From contig CP073016.1 in NCBI GenBank assembly GCA_025370075.1, positions 3,596,001 to 3,660,000 of the forward strand: DNA of 64,000 nucleotides. The letters run 5' to 3'. This DNA is from Chryseotalea sp. WA131a (GTDB taxonomy: Bacteria; Bacteroidota; Bacteroidia; Cytophagales; Cyclobacteriaceae). A program made the position numbers and the translations under genes. The notes under the pieces were generated by a model that worked only from the letters and a program-made list of their open reading frames with translations, was not told the DNA's origin and did no database searches. The first letter of the stretch is position 1. Each line of letters opens with the position of its first letter. This document shows, piece after piece, positions 42,440-52,337 of this stretch.

Positions 42440-43549
42440 GTGAAATTTTTGAACGGATTCATGCGCTCAACCTTTCTTTTTCTTGTGTTTGTTTTAGTCG
42501 TTCTAAAAGCGACTGCCCAATTTCCCAATAAAATAATAATAGACCTAAAGCCTACTTGGCTAGTGCACGGAGGGCCTGAGTTTGAACCATCTCAAAACCA
42601 AACTACTTCCTCCATTTACTTTTGGTTGCCTGCCTCCCGATACAAAGGCACGGTTTTGTCTATTGCTGGGCGGCACCCGCTTTCCGTTTTTGTCGATTCA
42701 AAGCTGATATGGAGCGGGCAGCAACCAGTAATTTTTTCGGTAGATAGTTTAGCTAAGCTTTATTCTGCCCGACTTTTTATCGGCATCTACTCACCAGCAG
42801 GCTTTAAAAATGTTTCTACCAAGATTGTTACCCAAATTCCGATCGATGAAACGCTACAAAATGCATTGCGTGGCGGTAATTTTTTTCTAGACTTCGCCAT
42901 CATCGCTTCTTTGATGCTGCTCGTATCCTTTACCATGTTTGTTCGCACCAATCCTATGCTTACGCAAGATTACTTCGATTTCCGAAAGCTGCTCAGCACG
43001 CAAGATCGCACCGAAAGTGGATTTGGGTTGCGCATTGCTTCCAGCGTAAACATCCTTTACTACTTTTTCGGAAGCTGCTTTCTCGCATTGATATTGTTAT
43101 CGGTTTTTCACTTTATGAAAAACACAACGTACCTCTCGGCCATGTTTCAAATTCAAACTACCCCCCAAGGCTTTGGTCAATGGGCCATATTGTCGCTGGC
43201 AATTTTTGGATTTTTGATTTTTAAGTTATTGTGGATTACGATTTTTGCCAGGTTGTTTGCCTTTAAAGACACAGTGCGATTTCAATTCTTTAATTTCATT
43301 CGCCTGATTTTTATTTCAGTTGCCGCCTTGATGATCATTGGCTTGGGTTCATTGTTATTTAATGTTCGCTCCGAATTATTTTTTTATTACCAAATCTACC
43401 TGTTAGCGGCTTTGTTTGTTATAGGCACCTCAGTGCTGTATCTCAAATTAATGACACGGCTGCCGTACCATTTCTTTCATTTATTTTCCTACCTTTGCGC
43501 TTCTGAAATCATCCCATTAATCCTTTTGATGAAGGTAATTTTGTATTAA
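42440..43549 (+). CDS. DUF4271 membrane protein
   Basis: A 369-residue protein with a signal-like first helix (residues about 9-26), an extracytoplasmic domain of about 130 residues and six TM helices toward the C-terminus (DFAIIASLMLLVSFTMFV, ILYYFFGSCFLALILLSVF, YQIYLLAALFVIGTSVLYL). Genes of this kind often sit directly upstream of hemD and the T9SS genes in Cytophagales. The start is an ATG (MKFLNGF); the ATG at residue 8 is a possible alternative. Confidence 0.8.
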   Translation: MKFLNGFMRSTFLFLVFVLVVLKATAQFPNKIIIDLKPTWLVHGGPEFEPSQNQTTSSIYFWLPASRYKGTVLSIAGRHPLSVFVDSKLIWSGQQPVIFSVDSLAKLYSARLFIGIYSPAGFKNVSTKIVTQIPIDETLQNALRGGNFFLDFAIIASLMLLVSFTMFVRTNPMLTQDYFDFRKLLSTQDRTESGFGLRIASSVNILYYFFGSCFLALILLSVFHFMKNTTYLSAMFQIQTTPQGFGQWAILSLAIFGFLIFKLLWITIFARLFAFKDTVRFQFFNFIRLIFISVAALMIIGLGSLLFNVRSELFFYYQIYLLAALFVIGTSVLYLKLMTRLPYHFFHLFSYLCASEIIPLILLMKVILY

Positions 43550-43573
43550 TGCCTAACCTCGACTTGTGCTGCT

Positions 43574-44350
43574 ATGACAGAAACTGCTACTGACCGGATG
43601 CGCAAAGTAAAAAGCATTTTGGTCACACAGGAAGCCCCCACCGACCTTACCTCACCGTATTTTAAATTGGCAGAAAAGTACAATATCAAAATTGACTTTC
43701 GTCCTTTTATTCAAGTGGAGGCCGTACCGTTGCGGGAGTTTCGCAAACAAAAAGTAGATATCCTTCAGCACACGGCCATTATCTTCACCAGCCGCAATGC
43801 CGTAGATCATTTCTTTGCCATTTGTCTGGAGTTAAAGTTAGAGATGCCAGCGGATATGAAATACTTCTGTATCTCTGATCAAACTTCCAATTACCTACAG
43901 AAATATATTGTTATTCGGAAGCGAAAAATATTTTCGGGGTTGAAAGACACCAAAGATTTATTGGAGATCATTAAAAAGCACAAAAACGAAAAATTTCTTT
44001 TTCCCTGCTCCGATATCCGCAAAAGTGATATCCCTGATTTTTTGAAATCCAACGGTTACACCTACACAGAGGCCGTTATTAACCATACCGTTGCTGCCAA
44101 CCTTAGCGATTTGAAAAATGTATATTATGATGTTTTGGCATTTTTCAGCCCCTCCGGTATCAACTCGCTCTTTGTGAACTTTCCGGATTTCAAACAAAAC
44201 AATACCCGATTGGCAGCTTTTGGCCCTACCACGGCTAAAGCGGTAAAAGATGCGGGTCTATTTTTGGATATTGAAGCGCCATTGCCCAATGCCCCCTCCA
44301 TGACGGGCGCATTGGAATTATACATAAAAAAAGCCAATGTAATTAAATAA
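43574..44350 (+). CDS. hemD: uroporphyrinogen-III synthase
   Basis: A 258-residue two-domain protein: AIIFTSRNAVDHFFAIC and YDVLAFFSPSGINSLFVNFP are the two signature segments, and TRLAAFGPTTAKAVKDAGL the third. The enzyme closes hydroxymethylbilane to uroporphyrinogen III in heme synthesis. Sequence identity in this family is low, so the call rests on motifs and context (a fixed neighbour of T9SS genes in Bacteroidetes). It starts 24 bp after the DUF4271 gene. Confidence 0.8.
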   Translation: MTETATDRMRKVKSILVTQEAPTDLTSPYFKLAEKYNIKIDFRPFIQVEAVPLREFRKQKVDILQHTAIIFTSRNAVDHFFAICLELKLEMPADMKYFCISDQTSNYLQKYIVIRKRKIFSGLKDTKDLLEIIKKHKNEKFLFPCSDIRKSDIPDFLKSNGYTYTEAVINHTVAANLSDLKNVYYDVLAFFSPSGINSLFVNFPDFKQNNTRLAAFGPTTAKAVKDAGLFLDIEAPLPNAPSMTGALELYIKKANVIK

Positions 44351-44463
44351 AGCGTTCACCCTTACGTTATTAATGGGGGTTAATTTTTATTACACTTTAA
44401 TTACATGGAGTTGTCAGAATCTGTTTTTTGGTATATCTTTAAGTTTGTTTTTAAGTTTAACGA

Positions 44464-45435
44464 GTGAAGAAGCTACTACTGTATTTCATTTTTTGCGTGG
44501 GTTTCGTGGCTCCTTTGCTGGCTCAGCAAGATCCTCAGTTCACCAATTACATGTTTAACACTTTATACTTTAACCCAGGTTTTGCTGGAGTTGAAGGAGT
44601 TACAAAATTTACCGCTATCCACAGAAGTCAATGGGCTGGATATACACCAACGTTTGGAGGGGGTGGAGCACCCGTTACTCAAATTATTACAATGACTACC
44701 CCAATTTTTAAACTAAATAGTGGTTTTGGCGCACAAATAGTTAATGATAGGTTAGGTGTGCAAAATAATTTAGACGCCCAAGTTTCTTATGCCTACCACC
44801 TAGGTATTAAAAATAGTAAACTAAGTATAGGAATTAGATCAGGCATTTATTCTCAAACGTTTAATTATGGAGAGTACCGTTATATTGACCCCAACGATCC
44901 ATTTTTTAATACACCTGAGGGTTCTAAAAAATTTGGGACTGAATCTCAGATAAAACCTGATATGGCTTTTGGAGTTTTCTGGCGGAAAGAAAAATATTAT
45001 GCCGGCTTTAGTGTCAATCATCTTTTGAGTTCATCTTTTGATTTTGGTGTACAGAACATAAGGGGTTATTTGCAACCACACTACTATTTAACAGGAGGTT
45101 ATTTTTATGAAGTCAATTTTGATTTAAAGTTTCAGTTCATGACTTTGATTTCTTCAGATTTATCAAGTACCTCGGTGAATTTTGGTGGAATTGCCTACTA
45201 TAAAGATACGATGTGGGGCGGTTTATCATTTAGAACATCAGAATCTGCCAATATTATGTTGGGCTACACACTGTTGAAGGATAAATCACTGCGAATAGGT
45301 TATGGAATGGATTACACTTTAATAAACCAAGATGGCAAACAAGCTACTTCGCATGAATTTTTGATGACTTATGAACTGCCCGTAAACCCCGGAAGTGGCA
45401 AAAAAGTGGTCAGAACACCCCGTTACAGGCACTAA
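44464..45435 (+). CDS. PorP/SprF family type IX secretion outer-membrane protein
   Basis: A 323-residue protein starting with GTG (MKKLLLYFIFCVGFVAPLLAQ, signal peptide). The family motif is DPQFTNYMFNTLYFNPGFAG and the rest is a 14-strand-like barrel (FRTSESANIMLGYTLLK, DKSLRIGYGMDYTL). PorP/SprF proteins anchor T9SS substrates or the Gld ring in the outer membrane. It is followed 143 bp later by gldK. Confidence 0.92.
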   Translation: MKKLLLYFIFCVGFVAPLLAQQDPQFTNYMFNTLYFNPGFAGVEGVTKFTAIHRSQWAGYTPTFGGGGAPVTQIITMTTPIFKLNSGFGAQIVNDRLGVQNNLDAQVSYAYHLGIKNSKLSIGIRSGIYSQTFNYGEYRYIDPNDPFFNTPEGSKKFGTESQIKPDMAFGVFWRKEKYYAGFSVNHLLSSSFDFGVQNIRGYLQPHYYLTGGYFYEVNFDLKFQFMTLISSDLSSTSVNFGGIAYYKDTMWGGLSFRTSESANIMLGYTLLKDKSLRIGYGMDYTLINQDGKQATSHEFLMTYELPVNPGSGKKVVRTPRYRH

Positions 45436-45578
45436 AAATAAAATAATTTTGGTTTTTTTAAGATTTTGTGGATTTTCGTGACCTTATTTTTTGATAAAAA
45501 GAGTAACTTTCGAATTCGTTCGATGGAAGCCTTGAACTATTAAATGGCTAACGAAGGGATAAGGATAAAAAATAACCT

Positions 45579-46697
45579 ATGAAGAAAATTGTTTCTCAGA
45601 AAGTTCTGTCTAGTGGATTAATAATGGGGGTGGCTATCTTTTTAGGAAGCTGCGGTCTATTAGGTATTGGAGGCAAAAAAGGAAAAGGAGATGCAGGAGG
45701 CGAAGTATTGGGTCAGTCCACAATTGAGCGCAGACAACCTTGGTCAATGGTAATACCTTATGGTATGGTGCCAATTCCTGCTGGTACCTTCCACATGGGT
45801 CAAGCTGATGAAGATCCTGCCTCCACGCAAATCAACTTTAATAAGCAAATTACCATCGGTCTTCTTTTCATGGACGAGACCGAAATCACCAACGATGAAT
45901 ACCTTCAATTCACATCCTTCTTTTTAGGGGCTGAAGGAGGGGCTCAGTTGACCAACTTTCCGGCAGTAAGTCAGCAAGAGTTTATGGCCAAATACTATCC
46001 TGATACTACTGTTTGGATGAAAGACTTCTCTCACCACATGGGCGATCCGTTGGTTGATTCTTACTGGCAGCATCCGGGCTACCAAGATTACCCTGTAGTA
46101 GGTGTAAGCTGGGAAGCCGCTAATTTCTTTGGTCAATGGAGAACAGCTTTCTTAAATGAGTGGCGACAAGTAAACGGTGGTCAGCCTCCTATGCCTGCAT
46201 TTCGTTTGCCTTCTGAGGCTGAGTGGGAATACGCAGCCCGTGGCGGTCGCGATATGAACAAATATCCTTGGGGAAACCCATACATCCGTAATGCAAAAGG
46301 CTGTATGTTGGCTAACTTCAAGCCTGGCCGTGGTAACTATTACGATGATGGGTATGCTTATACATCACCTGTAGGTATCTATTTCCCCAATGATTATGGT
46401 TTAGTTGACATGTCTGGAAATGCAGCTGAGTGGTGCTTAGATGACTTCAATCCTGCTTCAGTGCTAACAGTTTGGGATTTGAACCCGCAGTTTATTGACA
46501 AGAACGCTTACGATAAAGAAGGAAAGTCGAAAGAAAAATACAACGCTAGAAAAGTAGTACGTGGTGGCTCATGGAAGGATGTAGCCTATTATTTGGAAAC
46601 AGGTACACGCACCTACGAATATAAAGACTCAACAAGAGCCTATATTGGTTTCCGTTGTGCGATGACCATTCATCAGGAACAGAATTTCACTAATTAA
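45579..46697 (+). CDS. gldK: gliding motility / T9SS lipoprotein GldK
   Basis: A 372-residue lipoprotein (lipobox Cys in IFLGSCGLLG). The body is a formylglycine-generating (SUMF1/FGE) fold: FHMGQADEDP, FRLPSEAEWEYAARGGRDM, YPWGNPYI, YGLVDMSGNAAEWCLDD, VVRGGSWKDVAYYL, YIGFRCAM. In T9SS it forms the periplasmic ring with GldN below the outer membrane; it is not an enzyme there. First gene of the gldKLMN block. Confidence 0.97.
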   Translation: MKKIVSQKVLSSGLIMGVAIFLGSCGLLGIGGKKGKGDAGGEVLGQSTIERRQPWSMVIPYGMVPIPAGTFHMGQADEDPASTQINFNKQITIGLLFMDETEITNDEYLQFTSFFLGAEGGAQLTNFPAVSQQEFMAKYYPDTTVWMKDFSHHMGDPLVDSYWQHPGYQDYPVVGVSWEAANFFGQWRTAFLNEWRQVNGGQPPMPAFRLPSEAEWEYAARGGRDMNKYPWGNPYIRNAKGCMLANFKPGRGNYYDDGYAYTSPVGIYFPNDYGLVDMSGNAAEWCLDDFNPASVLTVWDLNPQFIDKNAYDKEGKSKEKYNARKVVRGGSWKDVAYYLETGTRTYEYKDSTRAYIGFRCAMTIHQEQNFTN

Positions 46698-46762
46698 AAA
46701 TCATCACTATATTTAAAAAATTAAAAGAAAACTCAGAACATAACCCTAAATCCTAAAGAACC

Positions 46763-47584
46763 ATGGCAAAGAAAAAAGGCGGATTCGTTGACTTAATTTT
46801 TACGGCCATCATGCCAAAAGTATATGGTATTGGTGCTGCTGTTGTTATTGTTGGTGCGTTGTTTAAAATCCAGCACTGGCAGGGTGCTAACGAAATGTTG
46901 ATTTTAGGTCTTGGCACAGAGGCCGTTATCTTCTTCTTAAGCGCGTTTGAACCAAAGCATGCAGAAGTAGACTGGTCGAAAGTATATCCAGAATTGGCAG
47001 AAGACTTTGAAGCGCAAGTAACCACCCCTACCCGCATTAGTAATCGCCCTAGTGCTGGCGAATCTCCTTTACTGAAGATTGATGAAATGCTGAAAACCGC
47101 TAAAGTTGACCAAAACCTATTGGATAATTTAGGCAAGGGCTTGACTAATTTGGCTACATCCGCCAGCCAAATGAGCAATTTGTCCAATGCCGCTGTTGCT
47201 ACTAATGAATATGCGAAGAATGTTCAGACGGCTGCTTCTTCGTTAATGGAAATGAACAAATCTTACGGTACAGCTATGAAAGCCGTAGGTGCCATGGCCG
47301 ATGCTTCTAAAGATACAAGCGAGTACCATGCTCAAGTGAAGAAAGTTACTAACAATTTGGCGTCATTAAATGCCGTTTATGAAATGGAGTTGAAAGATGC
47401 CGATTCGCATGTGAAAAACATGAACAAGTTCTATGAAAGCTTAACGGGTGCTATGCAAGGCCTTTCTAAAGTAGGTGAAAACACCTCTAAGTTTACAACA
47501 GAGCTTGGAACCTTGACCAATAATTTAACTGCCCTGAATAAAGTTTATGGCAGCATGTTGACAGCCATGAGAGGCAGCAACTAG
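46763..47584 (+). CDS. gldL: T9SS motor protein GldL
   Basis: A 273-residue inner-membrane protein. Two TM helices lie at about 15-33 (AIMPKVYGIGAAVVIVGALF) and 43-62 (EMLILGLGTEAVIFFLSAFE), including the conserved glutamate. The cytoplasmic tail is long and helical. GldL with GldM forms the proton-driven rotary motor. Confidence 0.97.
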   Translation: MAKKKGGFVDLIFTAIMPKVYGIGAAVVIVGALFKIQHWQGANEMLILGLGTEAVIFFLSAFEPKHAEVDWSKVYPELAEDFEAQVTTPTRISNRPSAGESPLLKIDEMLKTAKVDQNLLDNLGKGLTNLATSASQMSNLSNAAVATNEYAKNVQTAASSLMEMNKSYGTAMKAVGAMADASKDTSEYHAQVKKVTNNLASLNAVYEMELKDADSHVKNMNKFYESLTGAMQGLSKVGENTSKFTTELGTLTNNLTALNKVYGSMLTAMRGSN

Positions 47585-47625
47585 TATTTAGAAAAAATTT
47601 GTTTTAACCCTTTAAATAATAAACC

Positions 47626-49212
47626 ATGGCAGGTGGTAAGGAAACACCCAGGCAGAAGATGATAGGCATGATGTACCTCGTGCTTACCGCACTGTTGGCA
47701 TTGAACGTGAGCAATGCCGTGCTTGAGAAGTTTGCGATTATTGATTCTACGCTTTCTGATTTTTTGGTGGAAAGCGACAAGAAAAATGCGGCAACGTTGG
47801 CTGGAATACAAAACTCCAAAGCTGACGCAACCCTCGTGAAGGAACAAGGGGAGAAGGCCCAAAAGGTTCGTGATTTGGCTAAGAAGACAGTAGCAGATCT
47901 TGAAGAGTTTAAAAAGAAAATGAAGACAGAACCAGATGGAAAAGCAATCGAGGGTGAAGAATTGGTTTTGAACACAGTAAGAGCTGAAGAATTAATGCTT
48001 GATAGCAAGAAACCTGAGGTAGGCCAGTCTTATGAGAAGGCCCTCAACGCATATGTAATTGATCTGAATAAGATTATGGCATTTAAAAACCAAGCTCACA
48101 ATTTTTCCAAATTGACGAGGGAAGCCAAAGATTACGAAGCATTCAAAAATAGTGTTCATCATCAAGGAAAGGATTTCTTGCAGTTTTCTTTCGAAGGTAC
48201 GCCTACTATGGGTGCAATCGCTACTGTGAGTCAAATGCAAACAGAAGTTTTGGAGTACGAAGCGGTTGCACTGGACTCAATCTTCAGAAAAGTAAGAGGA
48301 GCGGTCGTTGAGTTTGGAATTACAGTTCCTATGGTTAGACCTGAAAGGAGCATATTGGTAGCTGGTCAAGAGTATAAAGCTGATTTGTTCATTGCCGCGG
48401 CCTCTAGCGAAAATCCTGAGATGTTTTATAATAATTCCCCACTGCCTATAGAAACAGACCCTGCTACAGGTATTAAAATGGGTAAAATCAAATTTAGGGC
48501 ATCTGCTGGTAACTACGACAAAAATGGTTTAGCGGAAGCATCATACAGTGTTAAAATAAATTTAAAGGGTAAACCCTTTATAGATGTAATTAAGTACAAG
48601 GTAGCTAGGCCAGTAGCAAAATTTGAATCTGAAAGTGCTAGCACGCTTTACTTGGATTGCGGAAATGAAATGAGTGTTAGCGTAGCTGGTTTAGAAGAAG
48701 CCTCAGGTATTTCATTGGCTGTTTCGCCTGATCAAGGTAAGATCGTACAACAAGGGCCTGGTAAGTTCGTTTTAATACCAACACGCCCTAGCATGGACGT
48801 GAAAGTAGCGGTGAACGGTTCACAAATCGAAGTAAAAAATTTCAAAGCTAAAGAAGTTCCTAAACCAAGCGGAAAATTGATGGTGGGTAACGGAGAGTAT
48901 GATGTGAAAAAAGGTATACCTCCGGGCACCTCAATTGTAAAGTATGTACCTGACATTACAGATGAAACTTTTAAAAGACAAAATGTAAAGGATGCTGGTT
49001 ATAGAATCACTAGTATGACTTTGCAAATCACAGGAAAGACACCCATTACGTTGAGTTCAGGTACTATTGAATTAACCAAGTATGGTCTTCGGCCTGGCGA
49101 CAGCTTTTCAATATTCAATGTGCAGGTAGTTCGCTCCACTTGGGATCCAAGTGATAACGATGCAAAGCCTGTTAATGCGAAATTGGAAGGTTCATATATT
49201 ATGGGTAGATAA
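47626..49212 (+). CDS. gldM: T9SS motor protein GldM
   Basis: A 528-residue protein. The first helix, MIGMMYLVLTALLALNVSNA, crosses the inner membrane, followed by a large periplasmic part (four domains in known structures) that contacts the GldK/GldN ring. The body has GNEMSVSVAGLEEASGISLA and the final TWDPSDNDAKPVNAKLEGSY. It starts 41 bp after gldL. Confidence 0.97.
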   Translation: MAGGKETPRQKMIGMMYLVLTALLALNVSNAVLEKFAIIDSTLSDFLVESDKKNAATLAGIQNSKADATLVKEQGEKAQKVRDLAKKTVADLEEFKKKMKTEPDGKAIEGEELVLNTVRAEELMLDSKKPEVGQSYEKALNAYVIDLNKIMAFKNQAHNFSKLTREAKDYEAFKNSVHHQGKDFLQFSFEGTPTMGAIATVSQMQTEVLEYEAVALDSIFRKVRGAVVEFGITVPMVRPERSILVAGQEYKADLFIAAASSENPEMFYNNSPLPIETDPATGIKMGKIKFRASAGNYDKNGLAEASYSVKINLKGKPFIDVIKYKVARPVAKFESESASTLYLDCGNEMSVSVAGLEEASGISLAVSPDQGKIVQQGPGKFVLIPTRPSMDVKVAVNGSQIEVKNFKAKEVPKPSGKLMVGNGEYDVKKGIPPGTSIVKYVPDITDETFKRQNVKDAGYRITSMTLQITGKTPITLSSGTIELTKYGLRPGDSFSIFNVQVVRSTWDPSDNDAKPVNAKLEGSYIMGR

Positions 49213-49223
49213 TAAAAGGCACA

Positions 49224-50117
49224 ATGAGAAAAATACTTGCGGTAGTTTTGTTGGTTTTAGTTTGTGATTTTGTATTCGCACAAAGAGACACGATAGCGAA
49301 CCCTAATTCAATTGATAAGATTCCGTTCTATGAGCAACTTTATCGGTTTAGGGTATGGCGAAATGTAAACCTACGCGAGAGACAAAATGCTGGATTTAAA
49401 TCCGCGAAATCAGATATTGGAGATTTTCTTATCAAGGCCATCAAAAATGGTAGTTTAGTAGCCTATGATGGTGATTCGGTAAAAGCTGCTAAAACGCCCG
49501 AAGAAGTTATGATGTTGAACAAAGCCATCAAGCAGACCGCCTACAATCCTCAACAGACGTACACAACTACTGAGCAAGTTTCCTATCAGGGCAAAAATTA
49601 CGCCTCTACTCGTAACGATAACATCGGTCACCTGCCAACAGATAGCGAATGGTGGGAATTATCTGCAGAACAAGATGCTGTTTTGCAGGCCAATCAAATT
49701 GCGGAACTGCAAATAGTTGAAGACGTTATCTTTGATAGAAGACGTTCGCGTTTATACTACGATATCCAATACATAGGCATTATCGTTGAAAGAGATGGCC
49801 AGTATAATCCTATGGGTTACGTTTATTACAAAGAGTTTGCTAGGTTAGTAGAAAAATCTGCACACAGCAAGAGCCTAGATGAACGGGATAGAGTGCAATG
49901 GAGAAACCGTTATAACCCTGCTGAAAACAAAAATTTTGTTGATGCCTTTAAGTTAAGATTGTTCCACGGTATCATTGAAAAAGTAGAAAATCCTGACGAT
50001 CGAACGATTGAACAGGTATATTCTAGCAATGGAAGAACCTACGGAGAATCGGTATTTGCTCGATGGGAAGAAGAGATGAAATTGATGGAGAAGGAGCACA
50101 ATCTCTGGGAGTATTGA
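49224..50117 (+). CDS. gldN: gliding motility / T9SS protein GldN
   Basis: A 297-residue periplasmic protein with a signal peptide (ILAVVLLVLVCDFVFAQ). Core features: RFRVWRNVNLRERQNAGFKS and VIFDRRRSRLYYDIQYIGII. It forms the ring with GldK. It is 11 bp after gldM. The ending KEHNLWEY is followed by a terminator. Confidence 0.97.
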   Translation: MRKILAVVLLVLVCDFVFAQRDTIANPNSIDKIPFYEQLYRFRVWRNVNLRERQNAGFKSAKSDIGDFLIKAIKNGSLVAYDGDSVKAAKTPEEVMMLNKAIKQTAYNPQQTYTTTEQVSYQGKNYASTRNDNIGHLPTDSEWWELSAEQDAVLQANQIAELQIVEDVIFDRRRSRLYYDIQYIGIIVERDGQYNPMGYVYYKEFARLVEKSAHSKSLDERDRVQWRNRYNPAENKNFVDAFKLRLFHGIIEKVENPDDRTIEQVYSSNGRTYGESVFARWEEEMKLMEKEHNLWEY

Positions 50118-50135
50118 GTTTACAGAATTAACATT

Positions 50136-50168
50136 AAAGGCTCCAATGAAAATTGGAGCTTTTTTATT
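50136..50168 (+). terminator. rho-independent terminator after gldN
   Basis: GCTCCAAT, loop GAAA, ATTGGAGC, followed by a T-run. Ends the gldKLMN transcript. The ATG inside the loop at 50146 is therefore not the start of the next gene. Confidence 0.85.
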
Positions 50169-50181
50169 TCAACTGTTTTGC

Positions 50182-50655
50182 ATGATTACCATACGTGAAG
50201 GAAAGAAAGCGGATCTGCCCCAAGTACTAAACTTGGTAAAAGAGTTGGCTGAATATGAAAAAGCATTGGTGCAAGTGACCAACACTGTTGAGCGTATGGA
50301 GCAAGATGCCTTTGGCGAACACCCTGTCTTTGGTTTCTATGTAGCCGAGAAAGACCAATCTATTGTAGGCATTTCTCTTTATTATTACCGGTATTCTACC
50401 TGGAAAGGCAAAAGACTCTACTTAGAGGATATTGTGGTGACCCAACAAGGGCGTGGTGGCGGAATCGGAAAGATGTTGTTTGACCAAACGATGAAGTTGA
50501 CTTTGGAAAAAAAATGCTCTGGCCTAGTATGGCAAGTACTGGATTGGAATGAGCCCGCTATTAACTTCTATAAAAAGTACGGAGCTACGTTTGATGCAGA
50601 GTGGGTGAACTGCAGTTTAGAGGAGGAGCAGATCACAAAAATTCTCAACTCTTAA
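50182..50655 (+). CDS. GNAT family N-acetyltransferase (diamine acetyltransferase-like)
   Basis: A 157-residue acetyltransferase starting MITIREGKKADLPQVLNL; an ATG twelve codons upstream lies within the gldN terminator and is rejected. Acetyl-CoA binding segment: LYLEDIVVTQQGRGGGIGKM, and motif B GLVWQVLDWNEPAINFYKKY. The arrangement and the KLY(L)ED block resemble spermidine/diamine acetyltransferases. It ends overlapping the DUF4286 gene tail-to-tail by 4 bp. Confidence 0.85.
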   Translation: MITIREGKKADLPQVLNLVKELAEYEKALVQVTNTVERMEQDAFGEHPVFGFYVAEKDQSIVGISLYYYRYSTWKGKRLYLEDIVVTQQGRGGGIGKMLFDQTMKLTLEKKCSGLVWQVLDWNEPAINFYKKYGATFDAEWVNCSLEEEQITKILNS

Positions 50656-50957
50656 ATTACTTCTTCGAGCAGCGTGTTAAAAACTACGTGCCGATCTTTG
50701 AACTTCAATCGATGAGCTTCAATAATAGTAGTGGTATGTTCGTCTAGGTATTTAACCACATTTTCAATTCTATTGGAAAAAAATTGCAAGCTATACGAAA
50801 CGGAATGTTCGTCATCGTGCGTAACCACCCGATATAGTTTGGCGTCCGAAAAGTAACCCGTTTCAATAACGGCCGGAATATAAATCTTCTTAACCCAATC
50901 AATCCATTCATGCTCAATCGCTTTGTCCACCCCTACCGTTACGTTGTATAAGAGCAT
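50652..50957 (-). CDS. DUF4286 family protein
   Basis: A 101-residue dimeric alpha/beta-barrel-like (ferredoxin fold) protein: MLLYNVTVGVDKAIEHEWID, YSLQFFSNRIENVVKYLDEH. A Bacteroidetes family of unknown function. Located one base after the end of the downstream-oriented dehydrogenase gene, hence probably in its operon. Confidence 0.85.
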   Translation of the reverse strand: MLLYNVTVGVDKAIEHEWIDWVKKIYIPAVIETGYFSDAKLYRVVTHDDEHSVSYSLQFFSNRIENVVKYLDEHTTTIIEAHRLKFKDRHVVFNTLLEEVI

Positions 50958-50958
50958 A

Positions 50959-52176
50959 TTAGTTGTTGGCGTTTACGTAATCTTGCAAATAACTAAAGCG
51001 AGGAGTCAGTTTTCCGCTTTCAGCCATGGTTGCCCTTGAAATAATTCCTTCTGGATCTTCTACCAAAAGAGGCTGAAGAATCCTGTCAATCAAATCTCTG
51101 CCAAATTCTTCTGAGGCTGACCGAGGTAATTCACATGGTAAGTTATCTACTGCCATGACGGTGATAAAAGAAGGGCTGCTCAGGGCCGGTGCAGTTTGTT
51201 GCGAAATAGGATCGAAGTCATACAGCGGATCAACTATGGTGCTTGCCTTTACCGTGCTGGGGATAGACCCATTGATGTCGCAGGTGATGTCAGCAATCAC
51301 TTTTATTTTGAAATCAGCTCTTTGCATGTCCACAAGCTCAAATAGTCTTGATGCTTTGGGATTCCAAAAGGCACCTGCCAATAACAGATCTGTAACTTTT
51401 GCAAAGTCAATAAAATGCGCCTGGTATTTTTCTGGGTGTTGATGAAACTCTTCTCGGTTGAAATGCCCCCCTTCTATTCGAGAATGGTAGTCGGCACTGC
51501 TGAGTTGTGTGTACACGGCTTCGGTAAACTCTTGGGTAAGAAAATCGGTAGGCGAAACTTTACGAATCCCTACGGTGTCTAAACTTTCCATCGCGCCTTT
51601 GCCTACACGGCCAGCACCGGTTAAAGCAATTTTTATTGCAGGCAATTTTACTTTTCGTAATTCTATTTTCAGGTCGTTGATATCGAAACAATCAGAAGCT
51701 CGCTTTAGATCAAACAACTGATACCGTTTGCCATACGCTAACAATCCGTTATAGGCCCCAACGATTCCCGCAAATCTTCCAAACGCAACCAGTCTATTTC
51801 CTTGATGATCTTTTAATGTTTCGTAGTCGATAAGTCGAATATTTTTTTGAAGAACAGCTTGCAGAAGTTTTCGATTGTAAGGCTGTTTTTTAAGCGTATG
51901 AGAAAAAAACAAATATGTTTTATTGGGCAACAACTGATCGATTGGCACTTCTTTTATACCCATTAATATATCGCAAGAGGAAAGGTCTTCCGAAACATCA
52001 ATACCTGCTGCGCTATACTCTTCGGCTTTAAAGCAACGGATGGCACTGGGTTGGCAAACTATTTTAGCGTGCGTGAAACGTTGTTCGATCTCTTCTGTTT
52101 GCGAAGGCGTAAAGGCAACACGCTTATCAGGTGGTACTTTGCCCTCGCGAATAAGACCGATTTTAATTACTTTCAT
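50959..52176 (-). CDS. saccharopine dehydrogenase / alanine dehydrogenase-like NAD(P) enzyme
   Basis: A 405-residue protein. The N-terminal AlaDh/PNT domain is IGLIREGKVPPDKRVAFTPS and the Rossmann segment is KIALTGAGRVGKGAMESLDT. The cofactor cleft contains AFGRFAGIVGAYNGLLAYGK. This combination matches lysine-forming saccharopine dehydrogenases of Bacteroidetes; the substrate specificity is not provable from sequence alone. Confidence 0.8.
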   Translation of the reverse strand: MKVIKIGLIREGKVPPDKRVAFTPSQTEEIEQRFTHAKIVCQPSAIRCFKAEEYSAAGIDVSEDLSSCDILMGIKEVPIDQLLPNKTYLFFSHTLKKQPYNRKLLQAVLQKNIRLIDYETLKDHQGNRLVAFGRFAGIVGAYNGLLAYGKRYQLFDLKRASDCFDINDLKIELRKVKLPAIKIALTGAGRVGKGAMESLDTVGIRKVSPTDFLTQEFTEAVYTQLSSADYHSRIEGGHFNREEFHQHPEKYQAHFIDFAKVTDLLLAGAFWNPKASRLFELVDMQRADFKIKVIADITCDINGSIPSTVKASTIVDPLYDFDPISQQTAPALSSPSFITVMAVDNLPCELPRSASEEFGRDLIDRILQPLLVEDPEGIISRATMAESGKLTPRFSYLQDYVNANN

Positions 52177-52337
52177 GTGTTAATAATTGTTTGTTAGTTG
52201 CCACATGGAATCGCTAAGATTATCATTCCGTTGGGTGTAGGGCATCTTAATGGCGATTTCATGGTATCGTTAAAATGAGAAATCCTTCCGTACGATTGCT
52301 AAATGGATATGATTGAAAAAAATTTTACCATACATGG

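Noticed and set aside
45485..45512. Promoter before gldK (TTG ... TAACTTTC)
   Set aside because: The spacing between the two boxes is about 10 bp, half of what the Bacteroidetes promoter needs.
50146..50181. Upstream ATG for the acetyltransferase gene
   Set aside because: It is located in the loop of the gldN terminator, and the family starts at MITIREG.
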